A DNA stretch of 64,000 nucleotides from Phoronis australis (Eukaryota; Phoronida; Phoronidae), in the NCBI GenBank assembly GCA_002633005.1, contig NMRA01000019.1:648343-712342 (forward strand), written 5' to 3'. Shown in pieces: positions 1 to 10,060 of the stretch. The translations under genes and the position numbers were made by a program. Under the pieces are notes generated by a model that worked only from the letters and a program-made list of their open reading frames with translations, was not told the DNA's origin and did not search any database. How positions within the stretch are numbered: the first letter of the stretch is position 1; every line of letters begins with the position of its first letter.

Positions 1-1689
1 AAACACAAAACTCAATAAATTTACACAAAACAAGGTTTTTTCAACAACCATTAGCATTCACGGTGTCCTGCTCTAGCGAGATCGCAACCGAAATTCGCGG
101 TCAAAGCACAAAAATGTTCCCAAAAAGCCAACGCATCGAGCCTCCTTGGACGGTTCGAGGTCAAGGACGGTAAGGCAATTGCCGATTTGTCCATAAATCA
201 CGGGATAATTCGTTCATATTTGTGCAACGCTGGCTGTTTTAAAGCAAGAATAACATCGCAAAGAGAGTATGGGCTTTGCCTAGAAAGTATTGGTACCCAA
301 GATATTAACTATATTTACCGAAAAAGGTGAATTGGTGGGAAAAAATGGGAGGCATATTTGTCACCATTACCCAAATCCTATTCAGAGCATAACTTTGAAG
401 TGGAATAATTGGTTGAGTACGACAACAAGCCGGTTTTAAGCTAATACCCTTTGCATGAATTGGAGACATTAATTATCGAAGAGCGAAAAGTAAGTCGGCT
501 TATGAGCACACACTCGTAATGGTGGGGCTCTTACATCTATCCTACAGTCAACGAAATAAGGAAATTCAAAAATGGAAATGACAACTGAGGTTCCTTAGAT
601 CACTGAATTTGTGTCTCAGAGAACCTTTTATTCTGAATGAGGACTTTGTGCATCTAATAGTCTATTTAAGATGTTAAACGTATGGGAAAAGATAACACCC
701 AATCATTAGAATTTTTCTGCGAAATCAATCCATCAATGAATTATAACGAATGTAATTCATCGATATTTGCGGGAAAATGTTTTTCAAAACGTCAGCTTAC
801 ATGAGTACCTGCTCCTATTAAATGATTGGACTATCCTACATGTAGCTTACAGTCAACGTGCCCATTTCTTTGCAAAGTTCTGAGTCCACAATTTTAGAAT
901 ATAGTGAATGCGCAGACTGAAGGGAAAGAAGAAAGTAACGCAAAGTGGTTCTTGGGACACAGTACAATTCGTTTCCCAACCACTCACTCGTAGACTACAA
1001 GAGTGTTATTATGTCGCTTTGATTCTCCCATTAGGAATAAACAAGAAAAATGACAGCTAAAGGGCTACGTACAGAGGCAATTCTTCAAGGCCTGGCAAAG
1101 TTAGACAAAAGTTAGTTAATACAAAAATGGAATTGGCAACTGTGGTTCCTTAGACCACACTATTTGTATCTGGGCGAACCTTTATCTGACTAAAATATCG
1201 TACAACTAATATATACTTAATTAAGATGTCGAACTTGTGGAAAAAGATAACACCGACTATAAATGCGCTTGAAAATTTGCCGATACCGTTCTCCCACTTG
1301 TCTGTTTTGTTGCGTGAATGCTTGGTGCCACACGTTACCATTACCAAAATAATTATGGTTTCGTCAATTTTAGTATCGAAATGTGTTTAGTATTCCACGA
1401 TTTTGGAATCGAAATGGTTTTATTTTTTCATCAATGCCTTGGGTGTTTTTGCAGTGGTAGCTATGAATGACAGATGTCAGATTTTTCTTGTAATTGAGTA
1501 TATTTAGTTGTTCAAATGTAAGGAGATCAAAACCTAATAAATTTAAGACCATGTATGACACCAGAAAAACTTCAGCCGTGGTCAAATTCGGAACATCAGA
1601 TCTCAAAAGTTGCTGAACGGAGTCCCATGAGTTCACATAAAGCAGTTTTAGGAGTCACTTCCTATATTTTTAAAATGTGTTATTATGGC
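1..1689. other. Stretch without recognisable gene
   Basis: I see no coding exon, RNA gene or complete mobile element here. Short related phrases recur, such as a segment ending in 'actgaggttccttagat' near 580-600 and a variant near 1140-1155. This suggests old, diverged repeats. Open frames are short and lack codon bias or recognisable motifs. Confidence 0.5.
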
Positions 1690-3380
1690 CCACATATTTA
1701 TATGTGGACGCATTATGCCGTGACCTCCGTCCTTCCGTCCGGCTTCCGTCCGTCCGGCGTATGTTCATGAAATTTTGCACATGTGTTCCTTCCGTAGATG
1801 GGACGGCATGAGTGAACTTTCGGACGGATCCGACTACCGGTGTGCCCCCGAGTGGCAATTTTAGTTTTTTACGTTTACCTCAGTATCTTCAAAAGTCCTG
1901 AACGGATTTTCATAAAATTTGGTATATAGGCACCTATTAGTGAGATGCCGCTATCCTTCAGATGGATTTGATGTGGTTTACGCCACCTAGTGGCCATTTT
2001 TACTGTTTGCGAGTCTGTTTTTTGCGTCCACCCCTCTATCAACCAAACCGCTCAAAGGATGATTGTGAAAATTGGCACAGTGTATGTGCTTACTATAAAG
2101 TGGACTGCTAAGAATGATTTTCCGACGACTTCGACTACAGTGGCGCCTTCTAGTGGCAGTTTTGTGTTTTTTAGCGCCTATGGCTATATCCCTTAAACCG
2201 TTCGCTTTACTTAATTTAGTAAGTGTAGCGGTACTTATATGATGTTAACAAGTTAAGACGACGACTTTTAGATGGATCTGACTACTGGTGTGCCACCTTG
2301 AGGCAATTTTAAGTTTTTACGTTTACCTCTGTATGTTCAAAGGTCCTCAACGTATTTTCATAAAATTTGGCATATAGGCATCTGTTAATGAGGTGACACT
2401 ATCTCTCCGTTTTCAGATGGATTCGACCTAGTTTGCGCCACCTAGGGGCCATTTTTACTGCTTTCGAGTCTATTTTTGGCATCCACTCGTCTATCAACCA
2501 AACGGCTTTCAGGATAATTGTGAAAATTTGCATGTATGTTTTACTATGCAGTGGATAGCTGACAACGATTTTCCGACGAGTTAGACTACTATGGCGCCTC
2601 CTAGTGGCAGTTCTGTTTTTTGCGCTCATGCCTGTATCTATTAAACCGTTTACAGGATCTTTACTTAATATAGCAAGTGTATTTATATGATGTTGACAAT
2701 GATCGACGACGACTTTCGGACGGATCTGACTTCTGGTGTGCCCCTTAGTGGCAATTTTAGTTTTTTACGTTTACCAGTCTGTATCTTCAAAGGTCCTCAA
2801 TAGATTTTCGTAAAATTTTGAATATGGGCATCAATTGGTGAGATGACGCTATCATCCTGTTTTTGGATGGAATCAAGGTATTTTGTACCACCTGGTGGCC
2901 AGTTTTGGTGTTTACAAATCTTGTGTTTGGCGTCCACCCCTCGATCAACCAAATCATTCTAGGGATGGTTTTGAAAATTGGCGTACATGTTTTCAGTGTG
3001 AAGAAGACGTTTGATGATGGTGACTGACTACCGTGGCGCCTCCTAGTGGTAGTTACGTTTTGTTTTACGCCCGTAGCTGTATCTCCAAAACCCACTGCAG
3101 GATCTTTATTAAGTTTAGTAAGTGAATTTACATGAAGATAACAGACGACGACTTTCAGGCGGATGGAACGGACGCTGTGCCCACAAGTTTTCCTTTGTAT
3201 CTTTGAAGTTCCTTGACAGATTTTTATGAAATATGGCATGTTCCCATTTTTGGATGGATTGTACTTTTTTGCGCCATCTAGTGGTCATTTTCATGATATA
3301 AATAAATAACCCTAAAAGCACACCATTTGCGATACATTCGTGGGCGCATTTCATCGCTCCGCGTTGCTCTTGTTTAAATT
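1690..3380. repeat. Tandem array of about 450-bp repeat units
   Basis: Units begin near 1879, 2327, 2777 and 3195 (the last partial), with a truncated leading piece from about 1690. Each unit has the same order of landmarks: a phrase like 'aaatttggcatatagg', a 'gccacctagtggcc' block, a 'tcaaccaaac' block, a 'gcctcctagtggcag' block and a 'ctggtgtgcc' block. Units are diverged by substitutions and small indels, so the array is not young. A related single copy lies at about 31356-31740 inside an intron of the second heparanase gene. The short open frames on both strands here are repeat-derived and are not listed as genes. Confidence 0.85.
3271..3284 (-). promoter_or_regulatory. CTCF-like core motif in repeat unit
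   Basis: Read on the minus strand this is CCACTAGATGGCGC, which fits the bilaterian CTCF core CCASYAGRKGGCRS at all 14 positions. One-mismatch versions on the same strand lie at 1980-1993, 2143-2156, 2435-2448, 2594-2607, 2885-2898 and 3036-3049, all within the repeat array. Binding is inferred from the motif only. Confidence 0.45.
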
Positions 3381-3540
3381 GGTCTTTTAGGTTTGGTCGC
3401 CCGGTTTTAGAAGCTAAATCTGGTTTGTGATGTTAGTGAGTGAGTTTGGGCACTTTTCGCCAGGTTTTGAGGTGTTTTAGCGGTGAACATTGTGGGTAAA
3501 TTTCCCTGCAAAGACGCACATAAACTGGGAAGAAAATGTC

Positions 3541-3933
3541 TCATTTCGTTCTATTAGGCTTTTTGCCTAATAAGTGAACCTTTTGATTAGCTGTCAATTT
3601 TGGAAGAGGCGCGTTGTTCCAATGTGTAGGTAGTAAATTCAAAATACATATTACATTGAGAATGGCTATATTGATTAAACAACAGGTAGAAGAGAGTACC
3701 AACATGTTCCTTGAAGCATACACAAGCCCGTCCAATTCAAGTGTGAGACAGATTCTACTTCCACCAGATGCTGATTGGGCATTGGTGCTTATGCTTACCC
3801 TTATGCCCAATCTGACAGTATAAATTCCAGGTGTAAAAGTCAAAATTGATCCCACAAAAAATGCTTTATATTTGTCAATTCCCAATGAGACAATGGGATT
3901 CCCTATATGAGACAATATTACATTATAAAGCAC
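3541..3933 (-). CDS. Possible coding exon, unknown protein
   Basis: An open frame of 130 codons on the minus strand has a protein-like first 75 residues, with alternating hydrophobic strands, a 'FTPGIYTV' turn and a following Ser/Gly loop. This vaguely recalls a beta-sandwich (C1q/TNF-like) fold, but I see no diagnostic signature. The last third looks less protein-like and may run past a splice donor. Translation upstream of the first Met remains open with a glycine run, so this may be an internal exon. It could also be a fragment of a mobile element. No function is proposed. Confidence 0.25.
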   Translation of the reverse strand: MLYNVILSHIGNPIVSLGIDKYKAFFVGSILTFTPGIYTVRLGIRVSISTNAQSASGGSRICLTLELDGLVYASRNMLVLSSTCCLINIAILNVICILNLLPTHWNNAPLPKLTANQKVHLLGKKPNRTK

Positions 3934-4042
3934 TCCACCACCAGACTAACACTTGCAATCTCTTTTAAAACACAATTAAAACTTGTAAAACCTACAAAAC
4001 GCTGAACATTGACCAACATAATTTTAGATTCTTCCATGTAAA

Positions 4043-4043
4043 G
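4043..4043. other. Single ambiguous base (N)
   Basis: One N interrupts the sequence in a non-coding stretch before the OTU-like exons, marking an unresolved base or contig join. Confidence 0.9.
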
Positions 4044-4321
4044 NCCACATGAAGTGCAACTACAGTATTTCACCTCCTTAAGATTCCTCAGATTTTAGTC
4101 TGCGTTACTTGTGGTACCCGCCATAAGTACAACTTCACATTTATTGAAAAAATTCTCTTTACTCATGTACGAGAGGGCGTTAGCCTTTGCAGCCCAGCAT
4201 TAAAATGCTCCACCGCCTGACTATTCAGTTATTGAAATTCTGACAACTTGTTCTGCAATTTCAAGTCATTTGAAATGTGCTCAGTTTCAAGCAATCTTAA
4301 TTTATTCGACTAGGACTTCAG

Positions 4322-5163
4322 TGAAAGATCAGTTGAGAGTCTTTTGGATGCGCTAGCTACAAGAATAGCAGGAGGTACCTGGGATCGCTGGGATGAGTTG
4401 TACATTGTGGCCAGCTACCTTGCTGACAGTATACTATTACTTCATCCACCTTTTAAACTAAAGGTCAGAGCACCTGAACTAGTGCAATATGGTAACGGGT
4501 AAGCATCTTCACACTTTCTGAACATTTGATACAATAGAAAACTAAGCAAAAGCTGGAATTTAAATGAAAACATCATTCCGTACCATGACAGGAAATGATG
4601 CTCCCCCCCCCCAAAAAAAACAGATCAGGACATTGGCAAATAAATAATGCAATTAGTTTTGATAATAATGGCCAACCCTTGCAAAAGTGGATTGCGTTAT
4701 TTGAAATGCAGACAATTTCTGGTGATCAGAATTAATGAGTACGTATCATCACAAAGAAATTTTTAACATCATTTTGATGCATTTAATTAGACCACTTCAT
4801 AATTTTCATGTTTAGGCAACAATAGGGGAGAGTGATCATTAAAATATTCAGTTTGATGAAGATTTTGCGATTCAATGTAATTACCATGAAATTAGGAATC
4901 ACTTTGGGATTAGTCCAAGTGCTTCACTATCTATGTGAAAATTAGACAGCATACTATAATTTTTATCTTTTATTAGGTTCCTCCCATTCATACCTTTGCA
5001 CAAGAGATCTTCTCATGTGACATACAAGATCAGCCACCATGAAAACAACTGCTTTTACAATAGCTTAACTTTGATATATTATGGGAGAGACACACAGGTG
5101 AATTTCATGAGACTGGTCACCACCTTGAGAGGAGTTCTGTCACTTGACAGCATGATCAAGCAG
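4322..5163 (+). CDS. OTU-like protein, two exons
   Basis: Two exons, 4322-4498 and 4977-5163, join in frame (two bases plus one) with AG acceptors and GTAAG/GTAAA donors. The second contains a 'NNCFYNSL' block followed by 'YYGRDTQVNFMRLVTTLR'. This is the arrangement seen around the catalytic Cys of OTU-fold proteins and vertnin-like relatives, where a D-G-N-C motif precedes 'F.S' and 'G....'. Here the usual Asp-Gly is Glu-Asn, so hydrolase activity is doubtful. The first exon is helical and unrecognised. The continuation downstream (5379-5690) needs two frame shifts at the apparent junctions, so either intermediate exons are missed or the gene is decaying. Confidence is moderate that this is coding-derived and low on function. 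Confidence 0.5.
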
Positions 5164-5378
5164 GTAAAATATTGCACCATCAAAACAAAAAAGACTGAAT
5201 AAGTTGTGTAAGAAAATACTAAAATGAGTATGAACTATAAGTTCATTACTAGAATGTGTTAATTATAAGAAATAGAAAATTGATATATACAATTTAGTTC
5301 TTTATTTTTTAAACCAAGTCAACACTTACCTGTAATGAAAACTAAATCACATACAAAAATTTATTGTCTTAAATTTCA

Positions 5379-5690
5379 GAAGAATATTCTGGAAGTGTGC
5401 TGTCGTGGTGCCAAGAAAGCACCACGGAAACCATTATAAGCGACATAATGGAAGACCATAACAGCGACATGTCTATCTTGAGAGAGACTTTAAAACGGGA
5501 GCTTATTAAGAATCTCTCACGTGCAGATTCAGGTAACATTTTTTAACTAAAAGGGCATTCAGTGACATTTAGAATTTATTTGACGATTTTTTGAACAGCT
5601 TAATAAGTGAAAAGTTATGTGGAACTAAACAATGGGGAGTCGTTATCAGAATTTTAGCTGTCGATGTACACCACATCTTTGCTCCACCAG
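5379..5690 (+). pseudogene. OTU-like continuation, frames do not join
   Basis: A segment 5379-5531 reads as 'EYSGSVLSWCQESTTET...' in one frame, with an acceptor before it and GTAACA after it. It enters in a phase that does not match the preceding exon. A further segment from about 5604 reads 'ISEKLCGTKQWGVVIRILAV' and ends at an in-frame TAA after 'CYLW' near 5690. The 'WG..I.ILAV' pattern resembles the strand after the helical part of OTU domains. Two consecutive phase mismatches and the stop suggest a degraded copy, although missed exons cannot be excluded. Confidence 0.35.
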
Positions 5691-6272
5691 CAGCCCAAAA
5701 TTGTTACTTATGGTAACCAAAACTAAGTTCTCTTGTGGATATTTACAACATACTATTAACCCCCCTCCTATTTTACACTGCGCGCACCAGCATCATCCAG
5801 GTTAAAAAACACTTGGTCAAAAAGGGATCTTAACAAATCTCGATATTTGCAATCTTGAATAGTTGGACAGGCCCCTGAAACAGCACCTGTTTTCTTAGCC
5901 GGACACCACAGTAAAAAATCATTGTTCACATTTAAAAAACTTCGAAAGCATGATCAAACCAGATTCGTTACTTGCGAGGTGACCCTCAAAGTCACCGCAA
6001 AACTTGACACGCTCCATTATTTTATTTTATTTTTAAGAGTGCAAATAGACCATATACAAATATGGCTGCTGGCCACCTATTCAATGCCACCAAAGCTTGT
6101 GACTACTTACATGAATTTGCCATTGATTTTGTGCATCAAAATGAGATGCCATGGCAAGTGAAAATCCAATCGCTCACAATCAGATGTGTTGCCAAATACT
6201 TTGTTTGTATAGTACTGCAGTTTCGAAAAGTTTGGACACTGTTCAAAGACTAATCAAACTTTATTGTTTTAG

Positions 6273-6422
6273 GCCCTGTCCAGTTTTTGGCGGCCAGCCA
6301 TGTCACTGGCCACCCAATACATGTTTGCGTAAACAATACTGTAAGACAGTATTCAAAGGACAGGAAATTGTGGAAACCATTAGAGCTCCTTTTAGTTCCT
6401 TTGTGGATGGGAAGACCACAAA
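6273..6422 (+). CDS. Second OTU-like exon
   Basis: This exon-like block has a TTTTAG acceptor and a GTAAGT donor. Read in the frame that starts after two bases, it encodes 'PVQFLAASHVTGHPIHVCV' and continues open to the donor. 'QF.AASH....PI.V' is the kind of strand-helix-strand motif found in the C-terminal half of OTU-like domains. A possible preceding exon near 6062-6180 encodes a helical segment (AAGHLFNATKACDYLHEF...). The region from 4.3 to 7.1 kb may therefore contain two OTU-like modules or one gene with a repeated module. Confidence 0.4.
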
Positions 6423-6591
6423 CGTAAGTACTTTTAGTAAAGACTATATTTAACAAGTATATTTCTTGTAGAGTGCCTTCTAACTTTATTGAATTACCCA
6501 ACATAATACAATTGTGTGCCCAGTTATTGTCACTTACAAGCAATGCTTTCCTACTAAAGGTTATCCCATTTGGTTCCACTGGTCCCTGCAG

Positions 6592-7086
6592 CTACCAAGA
6601 AGGTAAACAATGAGTTTTTTGCTGAAGAACTTGGTTGTTGCCATGGCAATGTAACTGGATGGGTGATGTGTGATGACTGCAACGGCTGGCTGCATGACAT
6701 CTGTGTCGGTTATCGTCCAGCCACACAATACAACAAGAATACAACAGTCAACTGCGGCTGCATGGAAATTCACCCTCTTAACTTGTCCATGTAAGTCAGT
6801 GTCTTTTAAGAAACTTTGGTCAAAGTTGTTGAATTAACTAAATTGAAAAACTATTTTTTTTTTCATCAATCTGTAGAGAAATTTGGAATAATGTTGACAA
6901 ACTTGGAAGAGTTAATACACTTCCTACTAAAAGTCTATCAATATTAAAACACCTGGAGCAAAAATAAGTGTTGACTGCAAATTTTAATGCAACATAAACT
7001 CTAATAAGGAAGATCTTCTTATTCTTTTTAGCCAGAGTCAAGATTTCCACCAACTCAAAAACAAATTGGTGCGACACAACTCTTAG
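6592..7086 (+). CDS. PHD-like zinc finger, last two exons
   Basis: Exon 6592-6790 and terminal exon 7032-7086 join in frame (phase 2) and reach a TAG at 7084-7086. The first exon encodes a cysteine-rich block: Cys-Cys-His-Gly, then 'GWVMCDDCNGWLHDICVGY', then a Cys-Gly-Cys. The spacing and the 'W..C..C..W.H..CVG' core are those of PHD or PHD-like fingers, which bind histone tails or other peptides in chromatin proteins. The terminal exon adds about 18 residues. It lies just downstream of the OTU-like exons on the same strand and is probably the C-terminus of that gene. The junction to the exon at 6273-6422 is not in phase, so an exon may be missing. Confidence 0.45.
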
Positions 7087-7601
7087 CTTTTGAAACTCCT
7101 GACAAACATCATGAATGGGAAGACTCCATCCTGGAGACAGGCCCTTAAACATGTGAATGGATCAACATTCTTCGAAGATGAAGTGGTAAGATATACAGAT
7201 TTATATATATACATATACATATATATGACTGGGCTGTGCTGCTAAAAATGAAAGTTAAGTTATGACATATTTGAGCTTAAACCAAAAGCATTTCTGAATT
7301 CCTCGTCAAATGCTGATCATGTTCAGTTTTTGAATCACCAAAATCGCCAACTACAACAGAAGTTAAGACAATCTATTCTGTCCAAACGGATTACCAACGC
7401 ACTGGGTTTGACTGTGTTCATACGCGTTCGGTAATATCGTGCAACCACCATACGTTTCCTTTGAAGCCTGGGAGATAATTAGCCTACTTGTAATCATACG
7501 GGACAAAAGACTGAGCGGGGCAGTTAATAAAGGAGCCAGATGTTATCGCACGTTCAGAACCCCTCACGTCTGGAAAAGTTGCTGAACGACAGAACGCCGT
7601 C

Positions 7602-8278
7602 ATGTCATTTTCTCGGACTTTTTGTTTCTCAGAGGTGGACCTTTTTGCCCACTTCACCAAATGGGGGGCTCGTCCAAGCCCCGGCCCCGAGCCCCCTCTG
7701 GGTGTGCGCATGTGTATATTACTTGCTGCGTTACAGAGACTGGGTGGCCCAGGGATCGTCGTGGAAATTGACGAGTCGGTGATTTCCAGGCGGAAATACA
7801 ATCAGGGACGACTCGACCCCGAGAGATGGGTAATCGGCGCCTACTGTTCATCTCAGCGCTTGGGGCGCATCCAACTCAGTCATACGCCATCGGAATGCCA
7901 GAACGCTGCTTCCGCTGGTAAGACGCTGAATCGCTCCATGGCTCTATATAAATAATTCATAGCGATCAGTGGGGTGCCTACCAGAAGATCGCCAACATTC
8001 CCGTGGTGCCGCCATACCAGCACCACACAGTCAACCACTCTGTTAACTTAGTCGATCCTGTTACTGGTGTCCATACACAGAATGTCGAGAACTACTGGAT
8101 AGCGGCACATAAAACTGCGATACAAGGCGGGGTGATCAACAATAGTCTGCCGGTAGTTGACGAACAGATGTGGGGGGAGAGGTACGGAAGAACAGCGGCG
8201 GACACATTTACCAACATCCTCACTCATCTGTCTCAGTGGCCACGTACCAGACGCCATGAAACCAGAAAATATATTTGA
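7602..8278 (+). pseudogene. Degenerate Merlin (ISXO2-like) DDE transposase
   Basis: The predicted protein carries all three acidic landmarks of the IS1016/Merlin DDE transposase family: 'VEIDES' (Asp at 7770-7772) followed by 'RRKYNQGR', then 'HSDQWGAY' (Asp at 7974-7976), then 'NHSVNLVDPVTG' and 'HTQNVENYW' (Glu at 8087-8089). The frame breaks between the first and second acid: the upstream frame stops at a TAA near 7953 and the second half continues one frame over. The stretch between is poorly conserved. The C-terminal half ends at a stop near 8276. It is therefore an inactive relic. I could not identify its terminal inverted repeats, though upstream frames from about 7480 may belong to its N-terminus. 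Confidence 0.75.
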
Positions 8279-8289
8279 ATAAAAAATAA

Positions 8290-9990
8290 AAAAACAAAAA
8301 AACAAAAAACAGGCCCTTAATTGGGCCTATAATATAAAAGTAATAAACCTTCCTACACTGCCACTCCCTGTAAGGATGCCTGCCGATCTCATCTGCCTAC
8401 AGTGGAGTGAGCTATAGGATTATCAGCTTATCAGCGACGGCGGGCAGAAAACACCACCAGTGAGGTTGAAGCCCTGCCCCCTTGCCATCAAACTGGCGCC
8501 CCTCCCATACCACATATTTGGTGCCCACTCCCGGTGGCCACCTATTTGCCCTCTGGGTTTGCCTGACGTCCCTGCTTTGCTGGCGCCCGGGAACAAAATT
8601 AAGTCCCTGCCACCCGCACCTCCGAGCATGTAGATGTATACCTGTAGATGGTTTCTACAATGCAAATCATGGCATGTAAAATGCAGCCCAGTATATTTGG
8701 GCTTTGCTGTTTTTTATTTGGGGGGGGGGCAACTGATAGTTTTACCCATTTTTTATTTGCCCGATTTTTCCCTAACCTGCCTGCCGCATATTTCAAATTT
8801 TTTGTCCCAAAATGGGCAGGCAATCCCCCCCCTGCCCCCCCTCCCCTGCCCCCCACCCACCCGATACGGCGATCCTATGAATGCAGCGCACGTACATTTC
8901 ATAACGTCTCGTTACCTCTTTGACTTTTTTACAGTTCCGTCCCAACCAACATAATGTGCGTGTATGTTTTCTTCTCATGTATAAGACTAAATAGGCACAA
9001 ATTCGTACTTGTACGGTACTAGTTTACGCATTTCGACGCTAGGTGTCCTTGTCATAGCACCTGAAATTCAATGGCTTCCGTGGAAAAGCGTATCCGAAGT
9101 TTGGCGTTAAATTTTTGAAAAATGAGTTTCAATCCAAGATGAGCTATATGCAAGGTATTTGAAGGCTTTGGCTTCAGTAATACTGTTCGCATGTTCAGGT
9201 TTTTGTACACTCTGACTTCTAGGCACAACCGAGGGGCTACGTGCACAGGCGGCTACTTGTTGCCTGTCCGACTTCACAAGTAGCAGGAAGTCAGGAAGAG
9301 ATATCTCTTCCTGCAAGTAGGCAATTTCACTGGGCGTGTTGCTGCTGTGTGTGTGAACTTCGAATCCTGCTTTGTCCCAAGATCGCGTATGCGTGAACCT
9401 GGAATTGAATTTTTATTTAGGCTATCAGGTGATATTTTTTGCTCAGTGTAAAGAATTTTTGTAATTATTTATTAGCCTCATGGTAATCCATTTTCTCCTT
9501 TGTCGTAACTTAAATTGTGACAAATAATCGGAAATTTACATGAAGAATGGTTTAATCATGTAGTTTTTGGTGAATAAGATCGAATATCACCAATAGCTGA
9601 AAAAAGATTAGGTTAAAATTTACTTTTTTTATTAGCATGTAATTTGATTTAGAGCAGTGCAACTTCTTGTCAACGTGAACGTGATTATTTGGGTGAACTT
9701 GTCAAGTTTCCATACATGTGTTAATTCCAACTTCACGCATACCTCATCTTGAGAAATGGGTAAGCAAGATTCCATGTTCACACACATCATTGCTTATCCC
9801 ATATCGGCATATGACTTACATACGCTGAAGGCTTTTCTGTGAAGTAAGCCTTACATTGATTTAACCATCAAATTCATGTTGCTATGAGTACCTTTTGATA
9901 TCAAAAGAAAGGCATTTATTCATCTAGCAGCAGTGAATGCATGTATGTTGTCCATTGCTTTCATTTACATACAATGAACCAGAACTTTTT
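8290..9990. other. Non-coding region upstream of heparanase 1
   Basis: The region contains homopolymer-rich DNA (G run near 8720, C-rich 8825-8860) and no convincing exon. The part from about 9121 to 9240 matches 26998-27110 upstream of the second heparanase copy, so it belongs to the duplicated block and may contain a promoter or untranslated 5' exon. A likely 3' splice site (ttttcag) just before 10002 precedes the start-codon exon, with its counterpart just before 27216. Confidence 0.4.
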
Positions 9991-10060
9991 GTGTTTTTCA
10001 GACTGATGCACGGATGTCACTGGTAGTAGAAGAGAACCGCAGCACAACTTAAAAGCTAAA

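Noticed and set aside
8423-8954. Several overlapping frames rich in Pro and Gly
   Set aside because: They are produced by C-rich and G-rich low-complexity DNA and change frame at homopolymers.
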